In this document: positions 1-6,802 of the stretch, piece after piece
How the letters are laid out: each line of letters begins with the position of its first letter
Numbering within the stretch: position 1 is the stretch's first letter
Assembly: GCA_900553205.1 (NCBI GenBank)
Contig: USCK01000042.1
Coordinates: 1 to 13,018, forward strand
DNA from: an uncultured bacterium
GTDB lineage: Bacteria > Cyanobacteriota > Vampirovibrionia > Gastranaerophilales > Gastranaerophilaceae
Length of the DNA: 13,018 nt
Direction of reading: 5' to 3'
The notes under the pieces: model-generated
Database searches by the model: none
Told to the model about the DNA's origin: nothing
The model's input: the letters and a program-made list of their open reading frames with translations, nothing else
Translations under genes and position numbers: made by a program

Positions 1-481
1 CATCAATATATTCCATTGGCGAAAACTCAAAATCATACCCTAACACTCTGAATTTCTCATAATCTTGTCTGTTAAAATCATTACATCTCGGAAAAACAAT
101 AAAATGCAACAATTCTTTTAATTTATCTGTTTCATACCAAGTATCAATCTTATTAAACGCATCTGTTCCTATCAAAAAATTTATTCTATCATTTATTCTA
201 AACTCTTTTCTTAATTCAAGAATTGTCAGATAGGTATAAGAATTTCCACCTCTTTTATATTCTATATCACTAACTTCAAACTTTGGATTATCACTTGTTG
301 CTATTTTTACCATATTAAACCTATGTTCTGCTAATGAATTATCAACCTCTTTATGTGGGGGAATAAAAGCAGGAATAAATAGGATTTTATCAAAATTATA
401 ATGCGAGAGAGCAAACTCTGCGACCTTGAGATGAACTCTATGTATAGGATTAAAAGTACCTTGAAAAACACACAACTTCAT
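1..481 (-). CDS. nadD: Nicotinate-nucleotide adenylyltransferase (NadD), 3' end cut by window edge
   Basis: The first 160 codons are visible, starting at ATG 481-479; the C-terminus lies off the left edge. NadD adenylates nicotinate mononucleotide with ATP to make deamido-NAD in cytoplasmic NAD synthesis. The family's marks are all present: an N-terminal nucleotidyltransferase loop (GTFNPIHRVHL, residues 8-18), IPPHK near residue 40, GGNSYTYLTI near residue 78, and FLIGTDAF followed by a DTW near residues 103-114. The ATP-binding motif is normally HxGH but reads HRVH here, with Val in place of the small Gly. The start lies only 2 nt after the stop of the upstream TPR gene, so the two are almost certainly co-transcribed and perhaps translationally coupled. 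Identification is confident; the completeness of the gene cannot be judged. Confidence 0.93.
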   Translation of the reverse strand, partial: MKLCVFQGTFNPIHRVHLKVAEFALSHYNFDKILFIPAFIPPHKEVDNSLAEHRFNMVKIATSDNPKFEVSDIEYKRGGNSYTYLTILELRKEFRINDRINFLIGTDAFNKIDTWYETDKLKELLHFIVFPRCNDFNRQDYEKFRVLGYDFEFSPMEYID

Positions 482-483
482 TT

Positions 484-1428
484 TTATTCTTTTTCTTCCT
501 CTTGTCTTAATGAAGCTCCAACTGTTTTAAGTTCTTTTTGAACGACCTCAAACGGATATGTCAGGGTTGCATTATTTGTAACCGTAATCTTTAAAGCATT
601 ATAGTATTTTTCAATATCACCTTGGCATTTAAAAATTTGAGCATAGTTATAATATAAATCCCCGTTTTGAGGATTATGCTCCATGGCATCTTTTATCAAA
701 TCAAGAGCTTCCATATATCTCTCTTGTTTTAAATAGATTTTATTTAGAATTTTATAAGCACCTATATCATTAGGATTGTATTTGATAGTGTTTTTTAAAT
801 AAAATATCGCATTTTCTGTATCACCTGTTTCATAAGCTATTGCCCCTAAATTATAATATGCCCAGCTATAATCAGGTGATAAGGTGAGAACCTTATTAAA
901 CTTTTCTATTGCTAAATCCAACAACCCTTCTATTTTGAAAATATTACCCATATAAAAATGAGCAAACAAATCATTGTCATTTAATTTAACTGTTTTTTGA
1001 AAATTCTCTAGAGCTAAATCATACTGCTTTGTTTTAAAATAACATAACCCTAAATTGAACAAAGTATTTGAATCCTCTGGCTCAACCTCTACGACCTTCA
1101 AAAATACAGGGATTGCCATATCGTATTTTTCTTCTTCTACAAAAGTTATACCCAAATTATAGAAAAAATCTGTTTCAGGCGACAATTCTATAGCTCTGAT
1201 ATACGCATTTTCAGCCTTTTCATACTGTTTTAGTTTTTCATAAGCAATACCTAAATTATAAAGTAACTCTGCATTATCAGGGAATGTTCTAACTAAGTAT
1301 AATAAATTTTTCTTTGCTTCTTCGTTAAATCCTGCATCTAGCAAAGCTATAGACAGACTTCTGCGAGCCTGAAAATTATACGGATCATCACGTAGTATTT
1401 GTTGTAATTCTTCTATACCCTCTGCCAT
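484..1428 (-). CDS. Tetratricopeptide repeat (TPR) protein
   Basis: This 314-residue protein is nearly all TPR: about eight consecutive 34-residue units between residues 17 and 288. They show the usual pattern (for example YNLGIAYEKLKQYEKAENAY, residues 57-76, then a Pro-containing turn). There is no signal peptide, membrane segment or catalytic domain, so it is probably a cytoplasmic protein-protein interaction scaffold. The tail is charged (QEEEKE). It is the first gene of a minus-strand pair with nadD, which starts 2 nt after its stop. Its 5' end faces the isocitrate dehydrogenase gene across a 61-bp divergent intergenic region holding an inverted repeat; no strong ribosome binding site is visible. 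TPR proteins cannot be assigned a partner from sequence, and a role in NAD synthesis should not be assumed from co-transcription. Confidence 0.9.
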   Translation of the reverse strand: MAEGIEELQQILRDDPYNFQARRSLSIALLDAGFNEEAKKNLLYLVRTFPDNAELLYNLGIAYEKLKQYEKAENAYIRAIELSPETDFFYNLGITFVEEEKYDMAIPVFLKVVEVEPEDSNTLFNLGLCYFKTKQYDLALENFQKTVKLNDNDLFAHFYMGNIFKIEGLLDLAIEKFNKVLTLSPDYSWAYYNLGAIAYETGDTENAIFYLKNTIKYNPNDIGAYKILNKIYLKQERYMEALDLIKDAMEHNPQNGDLYYNYAQIFKCQGDIEKYYNALKITVTNNATLTYPFEVVQKELKTVGASLRQEEEKE

Positions 1429-1439
1429 ACAATTAATAA

Positions 1440-1461
1440 TACCACAATTTTATTTGTGGTA
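1440..1461. repeat. 8-bp inverted repeat between divergent genes, possible operator
   Basis: TACCACAA (1440-1447) and TTGTGGTA (1454-1461) form a perfect inverted repeat with a 6-bp spacer, inside the 61-bp gap between the divergent TPR and isocitrate dehydrogenase genes. No T-run follows on either strand, so it is not a typical terminator. Its place suggests a dimeric regulator site, but no regulator is known and this is inference. Confidence 0.4.
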
Positions 1462-1489
1462 ACATTAAACAAAAAGAGAGGTTGTACTT

Positions 1490-2482
1490 ATGACAAATGT
1501 AACATTAATAAAAGGTGATGGCATAGGGCCTGAAATCTCTGATGCCGTAGTTAAAATCATTGAAGCTGCTGGTGGAGATATAAAATGGGATATCCAGACA
1601 GCTGGTGCTGATGTCGCAGAATCAGAGGGAACACCATTACCTCAAAGAGTTATTGATTCTATTAAACAAAATAAAGTTGCATTAAAAGCTCCTATTACAA
1701 CCCCTATAGGTAAAGGTTTTCGTTCTGTTAATGTTCAACTTAGAAAAGAATTAGACCTTTATGCAAACCTTAGACCTTGCAAAAATATTCCTACAATAAA
1801 AACAAGATTTGATAATATTGATATTGTAGTTGTAAGAGAAAACACAGAAGACCTATACGCAGGTATAGAAGAACAAATAGACAAAGATACTGCTCACAGT
1901 ATAAAAATAATAACAAGAAAAGCCTCTTTAAGAATCGCAAAATTTGCATTTGATTATGCAGTGAAAAACAATCGTAAAGAGGTTTGTGTAGTTACAAAAG
2001 CTAACATCTGCAAACTCTCAGACGGTTTATTCTTAGAATGTGCAAGAGAAGTTGCGAAAGAATATCCAACAATAAAATTCAGAGAAATTTTAGTTGATAA
2101 CTGTTGTATGCAGCTTGTTCAAAAACCTGAACAGTTTGATATACTTTTATTACCAAACCTATATGGAGATATAGTTTCAGACTTAACTGCCGGACTTATT
2201 GGTGGGCTTGGAGTTGCACAAAGTGCAAACATTGGCGAACAAGCATCTGTTTTTGAAGCAGTACATGGCTCTGCACCCGATATAAAAGGACAGGATAAAG
2301 CTAATCCTATGGCACTTTTGCTATCTGCAGTAGAAATGCTTAAATTTATCAATCAAAAAGATTGTGCAGACAAAATAGAAAAAGCTCTATACAAAACTCT
2401 TGAAGCAGGCATTAAAACTGCAGATTTAGGTGGAAATGCGAAATGTTCAGAATTTACAGAAGAAATTATTAGGAGATTATAA
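1490..2482 (+). CDS. icd: Isocitrate dehydrogenase, probably NAD-dependent
   Basis: This 330-residue beta-decarboxylating dehydrogenase converts isocitrate to 2-oxoglutarate, CO2 and NAD(P)H in the cytoplasm. The nucleotide loop GDGIGPEI lies at residues 9-16. The substrate loop has Ser79-x-Asn81-x-x-Leu-Arg85 followed by Arg95, the isocitrate pattern rather than the isopropylmalate one. RENTEDLYAGIE (116-127), Lys170, Asp227 and Asp231 supply the remaining catalytic and metal ligands. At the adenosine site, HGSAPDI (259-265) puts Asp-Ile where E. coli NADP-enzyme has Lys344-Tyr345, which by family knowledge indicates NAD preference. The length matches the short NAD-type enzymes. The start is supported by AGAGAGG at 1475-1481, 8 nt upstream. 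A homoisocitrate or related hydroxyacid substrate is the main alternative. The next gene begins 1 nt after the stop. Confidence 0.9.
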   Translation: MTNVTLIKGDGIGPEISDAVVKIIEAAGGDIKWDIQTAGADVAESEGTPLPQRVIDSIKQNKVALKAPITTPIGKGFRSVNVQLRKELDLYANLRPCKNIPTIKTRFDNIDIVVVRENTEDLYAGIEEQIDKDTAHSIKIITRKASLRIAKFAFDYAVKNNRKEVCVVTKANICKLSDGLFLECAREVAKEYPTIKFREILVDNCCMQLVQKPEQFDILLLPNLYGDIVSDLTAGLIGGLGVAQSANIGEQASVFEAVHGSAPDIKGQDKANPMALLLSAVEMLKFINQKDCADKIEKALYKTLEAGIKTADLGGNAKCSEFTEEIIRRL

Positions 2483-2483
2483 T

Positions 2484-3031
2484 ATGACAAATACTGTAGC
2501 TTTTGACCCAGGGTACGGGAAAAATATAAGCAGTTTTATAAACAATATTGAATATATGTATGCTGAAATTAATAAGTTCAAAATCTTGGACAAAAGAAGT
2601 TCAAATTCAAAACTTATTATCCACAAATACTTGCTCTAATCGAACAAAATATTGCATTTTATTTGGGTTGCCTGCTTTGGGCGACTTATGTATCTGCTCA
2701 AAAAGGTTGTGAGTTAACAGGTAACAATTGTTTAGGACTTGAATATAACGAAGATATTGAACTTGAAGAAGTTAATTATATTATTGAGTTTATAAAACAT
2801 TTCAACAAAGATACAAAATACTATCTAAATATACCTTTTGAAATTGAAAGCGATAAAATGAATATTTTAGAAACTTACAAGGATTTTGCAAGGTTAAATA
2901 AAGGGTTTGTTGACTCAAAAACTTCTGACGATATCAAACTCCCTAATCAATTAAAAACTCCTGACGAAAACGGTATCCAAACAATATTTGAAACAATAAC
3001 AAAAGATGTTGTTCCAAACGGCGATTTTTGA
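2484..3031 (+). pseudogene. Unrecognised small protein gene broken by a -1 frameshift
   Basis: The gene starts at ATG 2484 with a good ribosome binding site, AGGAGA at 2471-2476, which lies inside the end of the isocitrate dehydrogenase gene. That frame (MTNTVAFDPGYGKN...) stops after 51 codons at 2639. A second frame is open from 2576 to the stop at 3029-3031 and reads as ordinary protein well before any start codon (KTYYPQILALIEQN, from 2609). The two frames overlap for 64 nt. One missing A in the AAAA run at 2609-2612 would join them into a protein of about 182 residues. I do not recognise the product; the second half has a short hydrophobic stretch (IAFYLGCLLWATYVSA) and an acidic, helical C-terminal part. 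It could be a true pseudogene, a sequencing or assembly error in the homopolymer, or two small genes, the last being unlikely because the second part has no ribosome binding site. Confidence 0.6.
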
Positions 3032-3100
3032 AAAACTTTATACTTTGAAGGATTATATATTTTAGTCATTTAGTGTACTAAGGCAAAAATATCTTTCTTG

Positions 3101-3134
3101 AAGTAAATAAGAACTAAGTGACTAAGTTATTAAG
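3101..3134 (+). repeat. 34-bp direct repeat, copy A
   Basis: This copy and 3184-3217 agree at 31 of 34 positions, starting AAGTAA and ending CTAAGTTATTAAG, with starts 83 bp apart. In both, a GTCAT-type hairpin repeat follows, after 14 bp here and 54 bp for copy B, which suggests a composite unit that was duplicated and diverged. Confidence 0.8.
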
Positions 3135-3148
3135 ATTTCGTCCTTAGC

Positions 3149-3172
3149 GTCATCTTGAGCAAAGCGAAAGAT
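3149..3172 (+). repeat. GTCAT...GAGC...GCGAA hairpin repeat, copy 1
   Basis: The 24-bp element starts GTCATCTTGAGC and folds as ATCTT (3152-3156) paired with AAGAT (3168-3172), then GA opposite GA, then GC/GC around an AAA loop. The conserved core GAG...GCGAA is shared with the copies at 3272, 3316 (inverted) and 12984. Confidence 0.75.
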
Positions 3173-3179
3173 TTTTTTT
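3152..3179 (+). terminator. Possible terminator after the isocitrate dehydrogenase operon
   Basis: The hairpin of repeat copy 1 is followed directly by eight T residues (3172-3179). It could end plus-strand transcription from the upstream operon, although the stem is short and interrupted by a GA/GA internal loop. Confidence 0.35.
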
Positions 3180-3183
3180 CAAG

Positions 3184-3217
3184 AAGTAATTAAGAGCTAA
3201 GTAACTAAGTTATTAAG
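3184..3217 (+). repeat. 34-bp direct repeat, copy B
   Basis: This copy differs from 3101-3134 at three positions (7, 13 and 20 of the unit). Its last 12 bases also form one arm of an inverted repeat with 3239-3250. Confidence 0.8.
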
Positions 3218-3250
3218 AAGATAATCATTTCTTATTCACTTAATAACTTA
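3206..3250. repeat. 12-bp inverted repeat
   Basis: TAAGTTATTAAG at 3206-3217 is the exact reverse complement of CTTAATAACTTA at 3239-3250, with a 21-bp loop. The right arm belongs to an inverted, rearranged copy of the 34-bp repeat extending over about 3231-3264. Confidence 0.7.
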
Positions 3251-3271
3251 ACTCTTAGTAACTTATAACAA

Positions 3272-3300
3272 GTCATTCAGAGCCGTAGGCGAAGAATCTC
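3272..3300 (+). repeat. GTCAT...GAG...GCGAA hairpin repeat, copy 2
   Basis: The 29-bp element begins GTCATTCAGAG and ends GAAGAATCTC. Its core can form GCC-GTA-GGC inside an outer ATTC/GAAT stem. The same ends occur at 12984-13014 with a different but still complementary core. It also pairs with copy 3 (3316-3343) as the arms of a 72-bp imperfect inverted repeat. Confidence 0.85.
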
Positions 3301-3315
3301 ATGCAAGGTTTGTTA

Positions 3316-3343
3316 GAGATATTTCGCTAACGCTCAAGATGAC
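3316..3343 (-). repeat. GTCAT...GAGC...GCGAA hairpin repeat, copy 3 (inverted)
   Basis: Read on the minus strand this begins GTCATCTTGAGCGTTAGCGA and ends ATATCTC, the same family as copies 1 and 2. It lies 15 bp from copy 2 in opposite orientation, so the pair could form a long imperfect hairpin. Confidence 0.75.
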
Positions 3344-3349
3344 GTAATC

Positions 3350-3371
3350 ATTCCGTACAACGATACGGAAT
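3350..3371. repeat. 8-bp hairpin, possibly a variant of the same repeat class
   Basis: ATTCCGTA (3350-3357) and TACGGAAT (3364-3371) are perfect complements around a CAACGA loop. The ATTC...GAATCT frame resembles the ends of the neighbouring repeats, so it may be a diverged member, but the inner core is different. Confidence 0.55.
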
Positions 3372-3398
3372 CTGTCAGAACTGGTGATATACCGACAT

Positions 3399-3432
3399 AA
3401 AAAAAAGAGGAAATTTAAATTTCCTCTTTTTT
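3399..3432. terminator. Palindromic, probably bidirectional Rho-independent terminator
   Basis: Bases 3401-3432 are a perfect 32-bp palindrome: an A-run, GAGG, an AT-rich centre, CCTC and a T-run. On the minus strand it lies about 20 nt after the rplI stop and ends in eight T residues, a classic intrinsic terminator. On the plus strand it ends in six T residues and could stop transcription arriving from the repeat region. Confidence 0.85.
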
Positions 3433-3453
3433 CATTTTATATTTCCTTTAAAA

Positions 3454-3954
3454 CTATTCAGCAGATGTTTCTTCAACTTCTTCTTCAATAGATTCTTTAA
3501 CGATTTCAGAAGCTGTAACAACAATCTTCAATTCAGTTTTAACTTTAGAAGTTAATTTGATTAACATTGTATATTCACCAACTTTATTAATTGGGTGGTC
3601 TAAAGAAACTGTTTTCTTATCAACTTCGATATTAGCTTTTGCTTTTAATTCTTCGCATAATTTCTTAGTTGTAATAGTACCAAATAATTTTCCACTTTCA
3701 CCAGCTTTAGCTGACAATTCTAATGTAGCGAATTCTTCGATTTGTTTAGCTTTTTCTAAAGCTTCTTGGTGTAATTTTTCTTGTTTAGCTTTGATTCTAG
3801 CTAAATTCTTTTCTCTGTTTTCTAAAGCACCAGCAGTAGCTAATTCAGCAACATTTTTAGGGAACAAGAAGTTTCTTGCATAACCATCTTTAACTGATAC
3901 TACATCACCTGCTTCTCCAAGGTTTTGAACATCTTTTTTCAATATAACTTGCAT
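3454..3954 (-). CDS. rplI: 50S ribosomal protein bL9
   Basis: This 166-residue protein binds domain V of 23S rRNA at the base of the L1 stalk and helps keep reading frame. The family signature is clear: MQVILKKDVQNLGEAGDVVSV, then DGYARNFLFP (residues 23-32), followed by the long connecting helix and a C-terminal RNA-binding domain. It is somewhat longer than the usual 148-150 residues because of an acidic tail (EEEVEETSAE). The start has a strong ribosome binding site, AAAGGAG at 3965-3971. It has its own promoter at 3998-4026 and a terminator at 3399-3432, so it can be a single-gene unit. It is not next to rpsF, ssb or rpsR, its common partners. Confidence 0.97.
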   Translation of the reverse strand: MQVILKKDVQNLGEAGDVVSVKDGYARNFLFPKNVAELATAGALENREKNLARIKAKQEKLHQEALEKAKQIEEFATLELSAKAGESGKLFGTITTKKLCEELKAKANIEVDKKTVSLDHPINKVGEYTMLIKLTSKVKTELKIVVTASEIVKESIEEEVEETSAE

Positions 3955-3997
3955 GTCTTTATTTCTCCTTTAACTATATTTCAGCATTCGTAAAAGT

Positions 3998-4026
3998 ATG
4001 ATAACCGAAACAAACTCTATTGTCGA
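3998..4026 (-). promoter_or_regulatory. Sigma-70-type promoter for rplI
   Basis: On the minus strand TCGACA (4026-4021) and TATCAT (4003-3998) are separated by 17 bp, each matching the consensus at five of six positions. It lies in the 97-bp gap between rseP and rplI, with transcription expected to start about 35-40 nt before the rplI start codon. Confidence 0.65.
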
Positions 4027-4051
4027 GTATTTGTTAATATTTGTATTGAAA

Positions 4052-5434
4052 TTAGCCTAATTTATGTGTAACTAACGCCCATATATCATTAAATACAACC
4101 ACTAGCATCAAAGCAATTAGCAAGAAAAAGCTTATTGTAGCGAGCCATTCCAATACATTCTTTCCAACCTTTCTCCCCATTAGTTTTTCAATTATCAAAA
4201 ATAACAACTGTCCACCATCAAGAGCAGGTATTGGTAAAAAGTTTACTATAGCCAAATCCATAGATATAATAGCCGTTAGCAAAATACCATAGAAAAACCC
4301 ATTATTACTTATGATATCTCCACCGACTTTGGTTATAGCAACAATACCATGCAAATCCTTCAATGGAACTTTTCCTGTAAATACCTGAGCTAAGCCTTCT
4401 ACCATCATATATGTATTCTCATAAAGATACTTATAACTTCCGACAAAAGCATCTTTAAGCGATTTTGTAGGTGATAAAATTTCTTTAGTATTCAACTGAA
4501 CCCCAATAGCACCTTTGGTTGTAGGATAGATAGTCTTTAAGTTTATTAATTTGCCATCTCTTTCAACAACAGCCTGCAAAGGGTGTTGGTTATCAGAAAG
4601 AGCCATAGCAATATCACCTAATGTATAATGACCGTCTGATACATAATAAGAGTTTTTAGGGTTTTCTACTAAATAATCACGCAATTTCATAACATCGTTA
4701 GAAATCTTGATTTGATTATCTTTGTACTTAGTTACACCCATAGCAGTCTTTTTATCAAATTTTATAGCATCTTCTCTTACATAATCAGCAGGAAGTCTGA
4801 CAGCAACATCGTTAGGAATAACCTCATCTCGTTCTAAAGCCGGATTCAAATCCTTCAACATCTTGAAGTTTTTATCAACAACCTTCATATCAACCAAACC
4901 GTCATGAGTTTTGCTTAATTGAACAATATTTAACAATGTATAACTGTTATCTATTTCTGTTCCGTTTACGGAAACAATTCTATCCCCGATTTTTATACCT
5001 GACTGCCATACAGAAGCATCTTTTGGTGCAACAATCTGACCTATAACAATATCATAACTGCCCGATGGCAAATGTTTCCATATCAAAGCTGATAGAAATA
5101 CCAATAAAAATGCAGTTACAACATTTGAAATAACACCTGCTGAAACAACTATTGCTCTTTGATAAACAGGTTTGTTTTCAAATCTTTCAGGTGAATCTTC
5201 ATCTAAAGAACAGTCCTTTTCATCATCAGGGAAAGAAACATATCCACCTAATAACAACGCATGAATTACAAATGTAGTTTCACCGATTTTCTTTTCAAAA
5301 AGAGTTGGACCTAAAGGTAAACCAAACCCAAACTTATCAACTCTCATACCGAAAGCCTTGGCAGCCAAGAAATGTCCAAGTTCATGCACTAGAACAAGGA
5401 AACTCAAAAGTAATATCATTATTATAATTGACAT
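4052..5434 (-). CDS. rseP: Site-2 membrane metalloprotease (RseP/RasP family, M50)
   Basis: This 460-residue intramembrane zinc protease cuts membrane-bound anti-sigma factors or signal-peptide remnants. The first membrane helix carries HELGH at residues 17-21 (zinc ligands His17 and His21, catalytic Glu18), followed by GGYV near 63-66. A second helix lies at about 95-118 after the RAIVVSAGVISN motif. A PDZ domain follows (IGDRIVSVNGTEI). The last part holds NFLPIPALDGG (398-408) with the third zinc ligand Asp406, and a final helix. Between the PDZ core and the C-terminal motif lies a long segment of roughly 100 residues with no recognisable motif, perhaps a degenerate second PDZ. It starts 17 nt after the LCP gene's stop codon ends, in an operon with gyrA and the LCP gene. 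Substrates cannot be told from this window. Confidence 0.94.
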   Translation of the reverse strand: MSIIIMILLLSFLVLVHELGHFLAAKAFGMRVDKFGFGLPLGPTLFEKKIGETTFVIHALLLGGYVSFPDDEKDCSLDEDSPERFENKPVYQRAIVVSAGVISNVVTAFLLVFLSALIWKHLPSGSYDIVIGQIVAPKDASVWQSGIKIGDRIVSVNGTEIDNSYTLLNIVQLSKTHDGLVDMKVVDKNFKMLKDLNPALERDEVIPNDVAVRLPADYVREDAIKFDKKTAMGVTKYKDNQIKISNDVMKLRDYLVENPKNSYYVSDGHYTLGDIAMALSDNQHPLQAVVERDGKLINLKTIYPTTKGAIGVQLNTKEILSPTKSLKDAFVGSYKYLYENTYMMVEGLAQVFTGKVPLKDLHGIVAITKVGGDIISNNGFFYGILLTAIISMDLAIVNFLPIPALDGGQLLFLIIEKLMGRKVGKNVLEWLATISFFLLIALMLVVVFNDIWALVTHKLG

Positions 5435-5448
5435 ATTATTCTATCCTT

Positions 5449-6768
5449 CTAGTTTGATAAAATCACAGTAAAATCACTATTTACACAGAAATTTCTAACC
5501 GGATCATATACATATTGAAAATTATCTATTGTTGAGATTCGTTTTGTTAAATATTCATAGAAACTGTTTGAAACATTCTTGTTATGAGCAATAAATTGAG
5601 AATGTGGAAGTCTTTCTGATTCCAGACAATTAACCTGATATCCCAAAGCCTCTAATTGAGATTTTAAGTTTTCTGCATCAGCTCTTTTGGCAGCAGAATA
5701 CATAATACCACCAACGATTTTAACATTTGGATCAACAGGAGCATCTTCTCTATAAATCAATCTGTTAACTGTTTCTTGGACTTTTTCAGGGTCAAGTATC
5801 CAATAACTTATATATCCATGTTGGTTTGGAGCTCCAGGCAAAGTCGCAATCTGAATACCACCTTCATTGAAACTTCTTGCAGCATTTGCAAGTTGAGATA
5901 ACTCAAATACAGACATATCCGTTTTCACATCTTCTCTTGTTACATTTAAAATTTCAGGTAACTTTGATAAAGCTTGAGGAGATTTTATTTTTTCTAACAA
6001 CCCCTTTAAGAACCATTGCTGACGTTGAGTTCTACCGATGTCACCCAATCCGTCATGACGAAATCTTAAATATCCGACAGCTTGAGTTCCGTCTAATATA
6101 TTCAAACCTTTGTTCAAATGGATATGAAGTTTACCTGCATAATCATCATAGTTCATTCTTTTTTCAACATATATTGGAACACCACCTAAGGCATTAACAA
6201 TATCTTTGACGGCATCATCATGAACCATGATATATTTATCAACTCTAACTCCAAGAGTGTCTTCGACTGTTTTTTTACAAAGTCTTATGCCACCAAATGC
6301 GTGAGCAGAATTAATTTTATTTGTGTTATGACCTTCAATATAAACCTTACTATCTCTAGGAATAGATATAGCATTCACTGTATGAGATTTTGGGTCTATG
6401 TTCATGAGAATAATAGTATCTGTTCTTGTACCGTTCCACTTATCTGAACCTTCACCGTTTGAATCTACACCCAAAAGCAAAATATTTTTTGAATGTCCAA
6501 ACATAGGTAAGTTAAAAGAAGAACGACCATGGTTTTTGATAGTATCACCCCAAGTCAATAACAATTCTGTTATTGCTGAATCTTCACCAAATACGGTTTT
6601 TACTAAAGAATCTTGTTGAATAAACCATAATGTAAACCCTAGTACACAACACATTCCTAGAACAAAACTCAAAAGAGATTTTGCAAAATTGGAAGAATCG
6701 TTTCTTTCTTCTTTAACATGTTCAAGAAAGGAAGTATATTCTTCTTGTTCTTTATATCTATTATTCAT
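5449..6768 (-). CDS. LytR-CpsA-Psr (LCP) family cell-wall polymer transferase
   Basis: LCP enzymes transfer lipid-linked glycopolymers to peptidoglycan outside the cytoplasmic membrane. The 439-residue protein has a short charged cytoplasmic tail, one membrane anchor at about 32-50, and an LCP domain at about 92-262. Conserved pyrophosphate-binding and catalytic motifs are visible: RTDT (115-118), SIPRDS (135-140), NKINSAHAFGG (150-160), RFRHD (235-239) and GRTQRQQ (245-251). Residues about 345-412 resemble a LytR_C domain, which often accompanies LCP. It lies 34 nt after gyrA and 14 nt before rseP. Its specific acceptor or polymer is not predictable, so no gene symbol is given. Confidence 0.93.
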   Translation of the reverse strand: MNNRYKEQEEYTSFLEHVKEERNDSSNFAKSLLSFVLGMCCVLGFTLWFIQQDSLVKTVFGEDSAITELLLTWGDTIKNHGRSSFNLPMFGHSKNILLLGVDSNGEGSDKWNGTRTDTIILMNIDPKSHTVNAISIPRDSKVYIEGHNTNKINSAHAFGGIRLCKKTVEDTLGVRVDKYIMVHDDAVKDIVNALGGVPIYVEKRMNYDDYAGKLHIHLNKGLNILDGTQAVGYLRFRHDGLGDIGRTQRQQWFLKGLLEKIKSPQALSKLPEILNVTREDVKTDMSVFELSQLANAARSFNEGGIQIATLPGAPNQHGYISYWILDPEKVQETVNRLIYREDAPVDPNVKIVGGIMYSAAKRADAENLKSQLEALGYQVNCLESERLPHSQFIAHNKNVSNSFYEYLTKRISTIDNFQYVYDPVRNFCVNSDFTVILSN

Positions 6769-6802
6769 ATTTTAGCTCTATCCTCTTTTATTATATTCAA
6801 TT

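Larger units (their letters stand above)
3032..3453. other. Repeat-rich intergenic region without genes
   Basis: No credible coding sequence lies in this 422-bp stretch between the broken gene and rplI. It holds two 34-bp direct repeats, a 12-bp inverted repeat, three copies of a GTCAT...GAG...GCGAA hairpin repeat in both orientations, a further 8-bp hairpin, and a palindromic terminator. Its content resembles accumulated small interspersed repeats rather than one intact mobile element. Confidence 0.75.

Noticed and set aside
2119..2352. Minus-strand frame inside isocitrate dehydrogenase
   Set aside because: It is a shadow of conserved coding sequence with no start signals.
1490..2482. 3-isopropylmalate dehydrogenase
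   Set aside because: The substrate loop has the Ser-x-Asn-x-x-Leu-Arg pattern of isocitrate enzymes, and no leucine-pathway genes are nearby.
2576..2639. Programmed -1 ribosomal frameshift joining the two frames
   Set aside because: No X-XXY-YYZ slippery heptamer in the right phase occurs in the overlap and no downstream structure stands out; a lost base in the A-run is simpler.
2663..3031. Independent gene starting at TTG 2663
   Set aside because: There is no ribosome binding site, and the frame is open and protein-like for 87 nt upstream, so it is better read as the second half of the frameshifted gene.
3101..3264. CRISPR array
   Set aside because: There are only two direct copies, spacing and sequence between them are irregular and include other repeats, and no cas genes are present.
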